Positions 8,771-17,500 of a stretch of DNA of 64,000 nt are shown here, in pieces (position 1 is the stretch's first letter; each line of letters starts with the position of its first letter). Origin of the DNA: Streptomyces sp. NBC_00091 (GTDB lineage Bacteria > Actinomycetota > Actinomycetes > Streptomycetales > Streptomycetaceae); NCBI RefSeq assembly GCF_026343185.1, contig NZ_JAPEMA010000004.1:62001-126000 (forward strand), given 5' to 3'. The notes beneath the pieces were generated by a model. The model saw nothing but the letters and a program-made list of their open reading frames with translations, did not search any database and was not told the origin of the DNA. Made by a program: the position numbers and the translations under genes.

Positions 8771-8813
8771 ATGTTTTTGTGCTGGTCAGGTGGGGTGCAG
8801 GGGGTGGGGCGGA

Positions 8814-9884
8814 TCAGGTGTCGGGGTCGTCTCGGGGAGGTAGCCCTTGGGGGTCCAGTTGCTGGGGTTCTTGCGCTTGTGGCGGTTGGAGGGGCGGCGG
8901 CGGGCTGGCTGGCCGTCGTCGGGGGGCGAGCCAGCTGGCAAGTTTGCGCTGGTTGGCGTGGGCGATCTGGAAGGCGAGGAGGAGGGACTGCGAGGCAATG
9001 CCGCGCATGCGGCGGGTGCGGCTTCGTTCGATGGCTTCGTGGTCCTTGGCGTAACCGTTGAAGTGCTCGACGCGGTTGCGCAAGCGGACGTAGTGGTGAG
9101 TCCAGGGGGCGAGGCCGTGGTCGAGTTCTTGCCAGTAGCGGATGCCGATGTTGCGGGCGAAGGTGAGCGACTCCCGTCGGCAGACCTCGGGCGGGCCCGT
9201 TGGGGTGGGCATGACGTCGATGACGGGAAGCCGGGCGTCTCGGCCGAGGCTGCGGCGTTTGATGGGGCAGGCGACGGTGGGGTGGGTGCCTGCGGCGGGG
9301 CAGAGCATCCGGCGTGCGCCGCGGTGGTCGGGGGCGGCCTTGGGCCGTAGGCGGAAGGCGGCGCGGGCGTTGACGCGGGACCGCCAGGTGACTTTGTCGA
9401 TCTTCTTCTCGAGGAGGTCCGAGGTGACGGCGATGAGGGCCTGCGGCAGGTTGGGGCAGTACCAGGTGCCGTCGACGAGGAGTGCGCCGGCGTGGCTGCC
9501 CTGGATGCCGAGCTGGTCGATGCGGTAGTCCCAGACGGGGCGGTATCCCAGGTCGCGGACGGGGGCCTGGAAGGTTTCGGGCAGGGCCGCGTTATAGGCG
9601 CGGTCTGCGGCCAGCCAGCCCGCCTTGTAGCCGCGGCGGTGAACATCGCGGAGAGCGGTGACGGCGTTGCCTGCGGGGTCGTGGCCGGGTTTGTGGACGG
9701 TGAAGGCCAGGACGAGGGCGGGCAGGTACCGGTCAGTATGCCCGTCGGGTGCGTGTTCGGGGGCGCCGCCGAGCGCCGCGACCAAGGTGAGCCCTGCACA
9801 CACGCGGCCGTGCGCCTCGCGGTCGCAATCGCCCCGCCCGGATGCCTGCGGTTCGGAGCGGTCACCGCCCGGACCGGACGCACT
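8814..9884 (-). pseudogene. 5'-truncated transposase-like gene
   Basis: The reading frame from 9884 down to 8814 encodes a DDE-type transposase-like C-terminal part. It has WLAADRAYNAALPE (a catalytic Asp in the usual DxxY setting, about 75 residues after 9803) and RNRVEHFNGYAKDHE later, which fits the final acidic region. The only possible start in the good part is GTG at 9803 (MCAGLTLVAALGG). The sequence upstream to the frame's stop near 9885 is not transposase-like, so the N-terminal DNA-binding part is missing. The Pro-rich C-terminus is intact. The family was not assigned. No terminal inverted repeats were recognised. It is probably inactive. Confidence 0.65.
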
Positions 9885-9929
9885 TCACATCGGGGCGGAG
9901 ACTGCACGGCACGGCCCGCAGCCCGGCTC

Positions 9930-10150
9930 TTCACCGCACACGCCGACGCCGCAAGAGCGCCGCTGACGCTTACGGGTGCGGTGACGGGTTGGCTGCCGTA
10001 CGAAGAGGCCGCCGAAGCCGTCGGACATTCGGAAACCGGTGAGCTCGCCGCGTTCCTGGAGGGATACGTGAACGGCTGGATCCCGGACGGTTGGATCACC
10101 CCCGGCCCCGAACTTGCCTACTGCGCGGGGTTCCTGGTGTCCAGGTCGGC
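9930..10150 (+). pseudogene. Remnant of an unidentified protein gene
   Basis: About 70 codons in one frame show clear coding character, reading LTLTGAVTGWLPYEEAAEAV and on to DGWITPGPELAYCAGFLV with good third-position GC. There is no plausible start, and the frame loses coding character after about 10150. I do not recognise the family. It overlaps the 5' side of the truncated transposase region and looks like debris of an older insertion. Confidence 0.4.
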
Positions 10151-10151
10151 G

Positions 10152-10758
10152 TCACGTACGCCATCCGCCAGCCATGTGGGCACCCGTCACCGCCCGGCGT
10201 CGGCCCCGCCCAGGGCACCGGCAACGCTGACGCGCTGTCGATGGCATCGGCGAACACGTCTCAGGCCTGTGTGGAACGGGGCGCCGGGATCGCCCATCTC
10301 GCTTCTGGGCGTCCTTGAAGTAGGGGAAGGTGGTGCAGTCTAGGTAGGACCGCTCTTCGATGATGCGCCCGTCCTGCACGGTGCGGTCGCCTGCCTCGAA
10401 CGCGTCCAGGATGCGCATGGTGCGATCAGTACCGCCGCCCCCTGGCTGGTACGCGCAGGGGACGCGGAGCGTGCCGGGACCGGAATCGGCATCCGCTCGC
10501 GTAAGCCTCAGGTCTCGAACAGCTCCCCGAGGGGCACGCTCGGATCGAGTTTCGATGCCAAGCAAGAGGCATGAACGTAGAACTGCTGCATTTGAATTCA
10601 GTCCGGCCGCGTCGCGGTCAGCTGAATGAATTCCGCATCCGATCGGCTCAGATCACGGGCGCAGATCGCACACGAGTAGCCGAGTTCATTCACAGGATTT
10701 CCTCTATATAAATTTTCGTCGTAGCCGCCTACAGCCGACGAATCTCCGGCTCAGGGCA
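10152..10758. other. Non-coding or decayed stretch
   Basis: No intact gene. On the minus strand about 40 codons near 10300-10440 read like protein (MRILDAFEAGDRTVQDGRII, then ERSYLDCTTFPYFKDA), within an open frame of 137 codons (10152-10565) that has no recognisable start context or family. From about 10570 the base composition drops to AT-richer DNA (ATTTGAATTCAG, TATATAAATTTTCG), unlike the surrounding Streptomyces sequence. This suggests foreign or degenerate DNA. Confidence 0.45.
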
Positions 10759-11862
10759 TTAGGACCGCGTCGCCTTCCCGCATCCGTCTCCAGAGGATTC
10801 GCCCCGCCCGACCGGCGCGCTGCGGTCGTACGGGTCGATCTTCGTGCCGGCCTCGTCCGCCCGGCGGTCCTTGCCGAAAGGCGGGGTGAGGTACCCCTTG
10901 GCGGCGTCGCAGCCGCCGTTCGTCATGTTGTATTTGTACGAGATAATGGAGAACGTGCCCGGCTTGGTGATCACCTTGGCGGGGTCGTCCCAGCTCAGGA
11001 CCAGCTCGCGCCGGACGATCGTACGCACGATCTCGTCGTCGCCGCCCGCGTTCGCCCGGGTGACCGGGTAGACGAAGGTGATGTCGGCGGTCACCTGGAG
11101 CGCGCCGCGCTCGCCCTCCCGGTAGGTGAGCCGGCCCCGGGTCTTCACGACGTCGCCGACCAGCTGCGTTCGGGATGGCTCGAAGCGGCTGAAGAGGAGA
11201 AGGGGGTCGTTCTTCTCACTCGGGGTCCGGAAAGCGGTTTCCAGAAGGTCTCGGACGTCCTTCTGGTGCGGGTTGATCAGTGCAATCGCCTTCTCGGGGC
11301 GCTCGCCCCGTAGCACCGCGCGGTCCAGGCTGGACGCGACGAGGAAGTCCCGGCTGCCGGCGAGGGCCCGTTCGACCTCGGCCGCGCCCATCCAGCCGAC
11401 TGCCCGGGCCTCCGGCACGGTGATACCCGCTGCTCCGCTGGCCCAGCTCGCCGCCGGGGAGCCGCGGAACGGTTCCTCCTTGGTGGGGCGTTGGGCCGCC
11501 TCCGCCGGGGGTCCCTGGGTCGGGCGGGTGGTCTCGCCCGCCAGCGGCGCGGATTCCGACTGTTCGTCGGCGAACAGGTCCGCTACCCGCCCCGGCGCGA
11601 GTGCCACCAACGCAAGCACCACCAGCGAGGCCACCAGCCCGACCACGTACCAGACCTTGCGCCGCTTGGGCTGCGCGGGCGTGTAGCTGCGCCAGCCCTC
11701 CAGGCCGCGGTCGGGCTCCTCGCGCAGCCGCTTCGCCACCTCGCGGGCCCGCGCGGACGGCTCCTTGGGCGCGTCGGCAGCACCCGCCACCGACTCACGC
11801 AGAAACCGCTCCCACTCCTTATCGGACCTGGAGGAACCGTCCGGCTCCGTACCCGCACCCAT
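10759..11862 (-). CDS. Conserved Streptomyces-type membrane-anchored protein of unknown function
   Basis: A 367-residue protein. The first 85 or so residues are charged and presumably cytoplasmic (SDKEWERFLRESVAGAAD). One transmembrane helix follows at about residues 90-112 (VWYVVGLVASLVVLALVALA) and then a large extracellular part. The start at 11862 was chosen because AGGGGGTTGGGG precedes the ATG; the frame is open to 11958. The external part has no motif I can name. It is the only intact larger gene in the decayed zone. A sensor or cell-envelope role is possible but unsupported. Confidence 0.75.
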   Translation of the reverse strand: MGAGTEPDGSSRSDKEWERFLRESVAGAADAPKEPSARAREVAKRLREEPDRGLEGWRSYTPAQPKRRKVWYVVGLVASLVVLALVALAPGRVADLFADEQSESAPLAGETTRPTQGPPAEAAQRPTKEEPFRGSPAASWASGAAGITVPEARAVGWMGAAEVERALAGSRDFLVASSLDRAVLRGERPEKAIALINPHQKDVRDLLETAFRTPSEKNDPLLLFSRFEPSRTQLVGDVVKTRGRLTYREGERGALQVTADITFVYPVTRANAGGDDEIVRTIVRRELVLSWDDPAKVITKPGTFSIISYKYNMTNGGCDAAKGYLTPPFGKDRRADEAGTKIDPYDRSAPVGRGESSGDGCGKATRS

Positions 11863-12258
11863 CCCCAACCCCCTGGCAATCGGCAGACTGTGCCCCACCC
11901 CCGTGGGGACACGTCCGAACAATGAGGTGACCCCTGGAGCTTGGCCACAGGGGTTCATGCTGCGAGCGAGAGCTTAGCTGTTGCAGTGATGCTGTTCGAA
12001 ATCCATCGGGGAGAGATAGGGGAGTACGCTGTGCGTCAGCTGGCGCCGCAAATGAGCCACCGGAGGATTTCCAGCCACCCCTGCCGCGTGAAGCTTTCCG
12101 TGCATCATTTCTCGTTTCAGGCCAGAATCCCTCAAACAGGTATCGGTGCACTCATGAGAGTGACTCTGGCAAGACATTCGTAGCCGCAGATTATCTCGGT
12201 GATGCAGGTCCCAGGTCTGCGTAGCGGGGTGTAGATGGAGGATCAGGAACGCGGTGGG
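11863..12258. other. Gene-free stretch
   Basis: Nothing convincing was found. Base composition is lower in GC than the neighbours, with stops in all frames. Part of it must hold the promoter of the minus-strand membrane protein gene at 11862. Confidence 0.5.
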
Positions 12259-12560
12259 TTAGGTGCTTTCTAGTTGCATGTCGTTGATGCGACCTTCGTT
12301 AACCCCGGACTTGTAAGGGGCGACGATTCCCTGGGCGACGGCATGCCGGTCTTCGCGCAGTGATTCGGCGAGGCGTCAACGGGAAGGGCCCCTCTGTGGG
12401 CAGTTATGTCGCGGTCGTCCACCACGGTGGCGAACCGGCGAACCAGGCCGTGGGTGCGCTTGAGGTCCGGCATGGTCGAGGAGCTGGGACAGGCAGTCGT
12501 TGATGCTCAGGTTGCGGCGGTGCGGGTGGGTGGTGATTCAGCGTCGCGAGGCGAAGGCAG
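12259..12560 (-). pseudogene. Remnant of an ISL3-family transposase C-terminus
   Basis: Read on the minus strand in shifting frames, the DNA encodes a recognisable ISL3-type end. First comes INDCLSQLLDHAG, then in another frame PDLKRTHGLVRRFATVVDDRD, then in a third LREDRHAVAQGIVAPYKSG followed by VNEGRINDMQLEST and a TAA stop at 12259-12261. The SG-x-x-EG-x-x-x segment is typical of ISL3 (IS204/IS1001/IS1096/IS1165) transposases. At least two frameshifts and loss of the N-terminal two thirds make it inactive. Confidence 0.6.
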
Positions 12561-12892
12561 CTGCTCACGTAGCTCGTCGATGGGAAGGCCACGTCCGCTT
12601 CCTCGCTTGGAGGGCGAGCCCGGCGAGAGCATTGGCGCCTTCCGGGCACCTTCCTGTGGGCAGGTGCGAACCCCTCATCGAGTGGGGCAGCAGCTTCCTT
12701 GACTCTTGGAACTCGCTGCCAACCGTCGGGCGACACCGGCTGCTGGGCCGGTGCCGGCTACCACACGGTGTGTTTCGGCCAACATTTCGTGCACGTTGAT
12801 TCCCGTGCGGGCACGTACTGGCGGACCCGACGGGCAACAGCAGGAGGTGCGACAGCACCCCCTCGCGCGGAGCCGAACAGCCCCCGCCGAGG

Positions 12893-13145
12893 CCAGCCGC
12901 GCCCGACCGGCTATGCGTACCCGGGCGCGATCGGCATCAAGACCGGCACCACCACCCCTGCCGGCAAGTGCCTCGTCTTCTCCGTCACCCGCAACGGCAA
13001 GACCATCATCGGGGTCCTGCTGAACGACGAAGAACGCTACATGGACTCCATGGCCCTATCCGACTGGGCCCTCGGCCCGGTCGCCGGCTCCAAGAACGCC
13101 CTCCAGCGCAGCAACACCGACCCAATCCCCGACGTCCTCGACTGA
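12893..13145 (+). pseudogene. C-terminal fragment of a D-alanyl-D-alanine carboxypeptidase
   Basis: The frame ending at 13145 encodes YAYPGAIGIKTGTTTPAGKC, then LVFSVTRNGKTIIGVLLNDE and ERYMDSMALSDWALG. The KTG triad with the following beta-strand is the third motif of serine D-Ala-D-Ala carboxypeptidases (PBP5/PBP4-like). The SxxK and SxN motifs and the signal peptide are absent, so only the last quarter of the domain survives. The upstream sequence in this frame is not protein-like. A perfect hairpin 37 bp downstream is probably the original terminator. Confidence 0.65.
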
Positions 13146-13182
13146 CACTGCTACGAAGCGGACACCACCGCGTCCGCCTGAC

Positions 13183-13220
13183 GCCTTGCTGCCGACGCCA
13201 TCCTGCGTCGGCAGCAAGGC
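13183..13220 (+). terminator. Hairpin terminator after the carboxypeptidase remnant
   Basis: A perfect 16-bp stem (GCCTTGCTGCCGACGC and its complement) encloses the loop CATCCT. No T-run follows, as is common in Streptomyces. Confidence 0.7.
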
Positions 13221-13427
13221 ACTCCAGGAGATCGCCGCCCCAGGCTTTCCCTACCGACAGCCATACGAGGCCATCTCGGTTTTCCTCACAACCGCCTGCG
13301 GTCTCTCGCTTTCATGTCAGTACGCGACCAACACATCCGGTGAGGTGCCCGCCGACCTGATGAGCGGCGGGAACTACGCCGCCAGCCGCACGGAGTCCAC
13401 TCCGGAGCTGGCCTTCCTGCTGCTGCG

Positions 13428-13726
13428 GCGCTCGCCGAGAACACCGTCTTCCCCATCACCGGACTCCTGGGCGACGGGGACCCGCACCCGGACTCCTTTG
13501 CCTTGGACGAGGTCGGGTGCATTCTGCTGTCTTCCTTCCGGGACTGGACGCGCGACGCCCACAGCCCGGCCGTGCTGGGCACTGCCCACACCATCATCCG
13601 CTTCGTCGAGAACGTCATCCCAGACCCCGACGACCACGGCGACACCCGCGCCACCCTGGAGACGGTGCGTGGCGAAACTTGGAATGGGCCCGCACCGTGC
13701 AGTCCATGGCCGATACCCACCCGTAG
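13428..13726 (+). pseudogene. Frameshifted remnant of an unidentified gene
   Basis: Coding-like sequence runs in one frame (AAALAENTVFPITGLLGDGD, then SFALDEVGCILLSSFRDWTR and HTIIRFVENVIPDPDDHGDT) to about 13670. The likely ending (RNLEWARTVQSMADTHP and a TAG at 13724-13726) is in a neighbouring frame, so one small indel near 13670 would restore a single reading frame. No start is visible. The family was not recognised. Confidence 0.4.
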
Positions 13727-13739
13727 CCACACGCCGACT

Positions 13740-13848
13740 GCACGATGCCCATCGAATCGGAAACGTACTTGTAGATCGCGTTCCGGCTGACGTCCAGCAG
13801 CTTCGCACTCGACGCGACCGTGTTCTCACGCCAGGCGAAGGACACCAT
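13740..13848 (-). pseudogene. Possible helix-turn-helix fragment (recombinase or resolvase type)
   Basis: The minus strand encodes RENTVASSAKLLDVSRNAIY followed by KYV. This resembles the C-terminal helix-turn-helix of serine recombinases or small regulators (AAxLLxVSRxTIYKYV). It is only about 35 codons long, with no catalytic domain around it. The assignment is tentative. Confidence 0.3.
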
Positions 13849-14244
13849 GCCCCGAGCTGACTGCCCAGCTCGCCATGGCCGACCTGCACGGCATCGACCC
13901 CGAGGGAAGTCCGCCACTGCGGCTGGCCCGAATGGCTCTTCGTGGCCCTCCATGATGACCACTCCGTTTGAAATAGAGGCAGCGTTTCCGTGCCGATGCG
14001 TGGGCAACGGCAGCCAAGCCCGCGGCGCCGGCTGCCGCGATCACGGTTCCTCCCGGTGCCTGTCTCCCGGGCGGACCTGTGTTAGGCGGGGCACGGGTCC
14101 CATTGCTGGGTTACGTTCCTGTCCCTTATGTCTGCGGTGAGGTCGTCGCCGTGGTGGGCGCGGGTGCGGCTGAGCATCACCGATTAGAGGGACTGCGCAG
14201 CCGCAACCTTGGACGGCCTGGTCGGTGGCGCTAGCGTCGGGCGC

Positions 14245-14721
14245 GTGGCAATTTCAGACCAAGGAACGACCTCGCCCCCCATTTCCGATCTCGGATCCTT
14301 GAAGGCGGAGTGGAGCCGCCGGCACGCCCACGCCACCGCAGAGGCACTCCACTACGAGACTCTCCTGGACTCCGCTCGCGAGATCGAGGAGATCGCCGAG
14401 CTGTGGCAAGGGCTCGCCGCCCCGCCCATCACGCACCCCGCTATCCGGGCGTCACGACAGGAAGCCCCGGCGGACGCCGCCCCTGGCAAGCCCACCGTCG
14501 AGCTGGACACGGATAAGGTCTTGCTCCTGATGGCCCAGGAGCCCCACCGCCTCTGGCGAGCCAAGGACATCCAGGCAGCATTCGCACACCCGTCGCTGAC
14601 GGAGGTGCGGCGCTCTCTCAAGACACTGGTCGTGGCCGGTCGCCTTGAGGCTGTTCGTCGCAAGGCTCGCCATCTGCTCTTCCGTATCGCAGCCCCCCAG
14701 CGCGGAGTAACCAGGCGCTGA
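14245..14721 (+). CDS. Hypothetical protein with C-terminal winged-helix-like domain
   Basis: About 158 residues. The N-terminal half is helical and charged (SLKAEWSRRHAHATAEALHY, then DSAREIEEIAELWQGLA), possibly coiled-coil. The C-terminal part, DKVLLLMAQEPHRLWRAKDI through LTEVRRSLKTLVVAGRLEAV, has the pattern of a winged helix. Start choice is uncertain: GTG at 14245 gives MAISDQGT, and a TTG at 14209 is also in frame; neither has a good ribosome site. It is the last gene of the decayed zone and is followed by a strong terminator. Specific DNA targets are unknown. Confidence 0.6.
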   Translation: MAISDQGTTSPPISDLGSLKAEWSRRHAHATAEALHYETLLDSAREIEEIAELWQGLAAPPITHPAIRASRQEAPADAAPGKPTVELDTDKVLLLMAQEPHRLWRAKDIQAAFAHPSLTEVRRSLKTLVVAGRLEAVRRKARHLLFRIAAPQRGVTRR

Positions 14722-14822
14722 CCACCGGGTCGGGAAGAGATCTTCATCCACCTGGGAACTGACTCCCCAACACTCTCGTGAACCCGCAGCTAGGCGCATT
14801 CCGTCGGTTGACCACACACGAA

Positions 14823-14849
14823 GAACCCCACTCCGGTGGGGTTCTTTTT
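14823..14849 (+). terminator. Rho-independent terminator
   Basis: A 9-bp GC-rich stem (GAACCCCAC/GTGGGGTTC), extendable by AA/TT, has a four-base loop and is followed by TTTTT. It insulates the downstream kinase gene. Confidence 0.9.
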
Positions 14850-14956
14850 GCGTTCCGGGGCGAAGACGGGGTGAAGGCGGGGCGCGAGGGCGGAGAACGG
14901 GGAGGCCGGATCCGTCGGTGCGGCATCATGGGCCTGACCGGGTCAAGGGGGGCAAC

Positions 14957-16621
14957 GTGTCGCAGGACGAACCGCGCAGGGACTTCGTGATCGCCGGGCG
15001 GTACCGCTTGGGGAAGCGGCTGGGCCGGGGCGGCATGGGGACCGTCTGGCAGGCCTCCGACGAACTCCTCGGCCGCGCGGTCGCCGTGAAGGAACTCCAC
15101 GTCGGCGAGGGCAAGGAAGCCACCGGAGCCCTGCGCGAGGCGCGCACCGTCGCGCAGATCAAGCATCCGCACGTCGTCGTCGTACACGACGTCGTCGAGC
15201 ACGACGGCCGTCCGTACATCGTGATGGAACTCGTCGAGGGCGGCTCGCTCGCCGACCGGCTCACCGCCGACGGGCCCCTGAACCCCGGCGAGACCGCCCG
15301 CATCGGGCTCGCCCTGCTCGGCGCCCTCAGCGCGGCGCACGACCGCGGGGTGCTCCACCGGGACGTCAAGCCCGCCAACGTCCTCATGGAGACGGGCACC
15401 GGGCGGGTGGTGCTCACCGACTTCGGCATCGCCCGCCTCGCGGGCTCCACCACCATCAGCGAGACCGGCGCGTTCGTCGGCTCACCCGAGTACACCTCCC
15501 CCGAGCGGATGCAGGGAGCCGCCGCCGGCCCCGAGTCCGACCTGTGGTCCCTGGGCGCGCTGCTGTGCGCCGCGCTGACCGGCGAGTCGCCCTTCCACCG
15601 GGACTCGCTCGGCGGGGTCCTGCACGCCGTCGTCTACGACGAGATCCGCCCGCCGGCGCAGGCCGGGCCGCTGACCCCGCTGATCCGGGGCCTGCTGGAG
15701 CGCGACACCGCACGCCGGCTCGGGGTGGTGGAGGCCCAGCGTCTGCTGTCCGCGTACGTGACCACCGGCAGCCTCCCCCTCCACGACCGGGCCCCCGGCC
15801 CGCACCGGCCGGCCGGCCCCGCCCCGGCCGGGTACTCGCCGACCGAACGCGTCACGGCTCCGGCGCCGGCCGGCCCCGCGGAGGCGGCGAAGTCCCGCTC
15901 GGGCCTGCGCGTCGGGCTGGTCGTGGCGCTCGTCGTGGCGGCCGTCATCGGCGCCGTGGCCGTGACCTCCCTGCTCGCCGACCGGACGGCGGGCAAGGGG
16001 CAAGTGGCGGCGCAGGACGACCGCCCCGCCGCCCCTTCCCCTTCCCCGTCCCCGGGCGCGAGCACGCCGGCCGCCCAGTCCCCGACGGCGGCACCAGGGG
16101 CGACGGCCACGGCGACGGCCACGGTGACCGCGCCGGCGCCCCCGCCCCCGCCCGCGCACTCCGTGTCGGCCAAGCCCGCGCCCGCCGGCTACCGGATCGT
16201 GGCCGACCCGCAGGGCTTCGCCCTCGCGGTACCCCAGGGCTTCCAGCGCACCACCGACGACCAGCGGGTCTTCTACGTTTCCGCGGACGGCGCGATCCGG
16301 ATCGGCATCAAGGTGAAGCCGGCGTCGGCGGGCGGACCGCTCGGCGCGATGCGGCAGTCCGACACCAACGGCCCGGACAACAACCCCGGTTACCGCGACA
16401 ACACGATCGTCTCCACGACGCACAACGGACTGCCCGCCGCCCTCTGGGAGTTCACCTGGAACGGCTTCACGGCCGCGGAAGGCCCCCGGCACACCTTCGA
16501 CCTCTGCTGGGACGAGAACGGCCGGATGTACGACGTCTGGGTATCGGCCCCCGTCGGCCGCCTCGCGCAGGCGAGGAGCCACTTCGACGCGGCCCTGGAC
16601 TCCTTCGCCCCGGCCGGCTAG
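14957..16621 (+). CDS. Membrane-anchored Ser/Thr protein kinase (PknB/Hanks type)
   Basis: A 554-residue kinase. The catalytic domain occupies about residues 14-270, with glycine loop GRGGMG, Lys45 in AVAVKEL, catalytic HRDVKPAN (Asp136) and DFG at 155-157. A Pro/Ala linker follows, then one transmembrane helix near 316-338 (VGLVVALVVAAVIGAVAVTS), a Pro/Ser/Thr-rich stalk and an extracellular domain of about 150 residues. No PASTA repeats are present, so the sensor differs from PknB. GTG at 14957 has AAGGGGGG six bases upstream. It probably forms a short transcription unit with the downstream membrane protein gene at 16710. Confidence 0.94.
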   Translation: MSQDEPRRDFVIAGRYRLGKRLGRGGMGTVWQASDELLGRAVAVKELHVGEGKEATGALREARTVAQIKHPHVVVVHDVVEHDGRPYIVMELVEGGSLADRLTADGPLNPGETARIGLALLGALSAAHDRGVLHRDVKPANVLMETGTGRVVLTDFGIARLAGSTTISETGAFVGSPEYTSPERMQGAAAGPESDLWSLGALLCAALTGESPFHRDSLGGVLHAVVYDEIRPPAQAGPLTPLIRGLLERDTARRLGVVEAQRLLSAYVTTGSLPLHDRAPGPHRPAGPAPAGYSPTERVTAPAPAGPAEAAKSRSGLRVGLVVALVVAAVIGAVAVTSLLADRTAGKGQVAAQDDRPAAPSPSPSPGASTPAAQSPTAAPGATATATATVTAPAPPPPPAHSVSAKPAPAGYRIVADPQGFALAVPQGFQRTTDDQRVFYVSADGAIRIGIKVKPASAGGPLGAMRQSDTNGPDNNPGYRDNTIVSTTHNGLPAALWEFTWNGFTAAEGPRHTFDLCWDENGRMYDVWVSAPVGRLAQARSHFDAALDSFAPAG

Positions 16622-16709
16622 GACCGTCGCCCGGTCGCGGGTGACGGCAACCTGCTGGCGGAACAAGGAATTTGGCGTCACTCTGGTCGCACAGAGGGAG
16701 GGGTGGCCC

Positions 16710-17492
16710 GTGCTCATGTTCAACGCGGTGTCGGCGGGAGCCGCGTGGCTCCTGTTGCTGACCGCCGCGGCTCTGCGCCTCCGCCCCTGCGGGCAGCCGG
16801 CGCCCGGCCGGCTCGACCGGCGGCTCTCTCCCGCCGCACTGGGCCTCCTGCGCGCAGGCGCGCGGGGTGCGGCGCAGACCGGGCTGGTCGAGCTGTATCT
16901 GGCCGGTTCGGTCAGGGCCGGATGGCGGCAGACCGTCCGGCCCGGCGAGGCCCGGCTGCCGCGCGGCTGCTCCGAGGTGGCCCGCGCCCAGTACCACGTG
17001 CTGTACGGGCCCCTGCACCCGCGCCGCCTGCAAGGCATCGAGCGGGTGCGCGATGCGATCCGGAGGATGTCCGCGGAACTGGAGCGGGCGGGGCTTCTGG
17101 TGTCCCGCAGGCGGGCGTGGGTCGTACGCGGCCTGCTGCTGCCGGTCTTCGCCGCCGCTCCGCTCGCGGCCGCCGCGGGTGGGCGGACGGCGTGGATGGT
17201 GCTCGGCCTCCTCGCCGACGCCGCCGCGGTAACCCTGTGGGCAGGGCCCCGGCGCACCCTGAGCGGCGCGGCGCTGCTCACCCGGATGCGCCGAGACCAC
17301 GAGGGAGCCCGCAGGGCGACCGAGCACCGGCCGGACGAGCTGCTCATGAGCGTCGCGCTGTTCGGCGCCCCGGCGCTCCGCGCCCAGCTCCCCCGGTTCA
17401 CCGAGGAGAGCGGCCTGCTGACCCGCCCCCCGAGGGAGCCCATGGACCGGGGCGGCGGCTCCGGCGAGGCCTTCGCGAGCTGCGGGGGCTGA
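16710..17492 (+). CDS. TIGR04222-like membrane protein
   Basis: About 260 residues. An N-terminal helix (MFNAVSAGAAWLLLLTAAAL) is followed by a cytoplasmic region and a central pair of hydrophobic segments near residues 130-170. The mix of motifs (GLVELYLAGSVRAGW, then ARAQYHVLYGPLHPRRLQGI) is that of the TIGR04222 family, which is widespread in actinomycetes and of unknown function. Most relatives end in a Gly/Ser/Cys-rich tail, as here (GGGSGEAFASCGG). GTG at 16710 follows AGGGAGGGG with good spacing; ATG at 16716 is also possible. Confidence 0.7.
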   Translation: MLMFNAVSAGAAWLLLLTAAALRLRPCGQPAPGRLDRRLSPAALGLLRAGARGAAQTGLVELYLAGSVRAGWRQTVRPGEARLPRGCSEVARAQYHVLYGPLHPRRLQGIERVRDAIRRMSAELERAGLLVSRRRAWVVRGLLLPVFAAAPLAAAAGGRTAWMVLGLLADAAAVTLWAGPRRTLSGAALLTRMRRDHEGARRATEHRPDELLMSVALFGAPALRAQLPRFTEESGLLTRPPREPMDRGGGSGEAFASCGG

Positions 17493-17500
17493 TCCCCGCC

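Noticed and set aside
8786..10099. 437-codon minus-strand open frame over the transposase remnant
   Set aside because: The product is Ser/Pro/Thr-rich low complexity; the transposase motifs are in the other frame.
14740..14820. Possible tRNA or partial tRNA (att copy) before the terminator at 14823
   Set aside because: No acceptor or TPsiC stem could be drawn and no match to the tRNA-Leu 3' end was seen.
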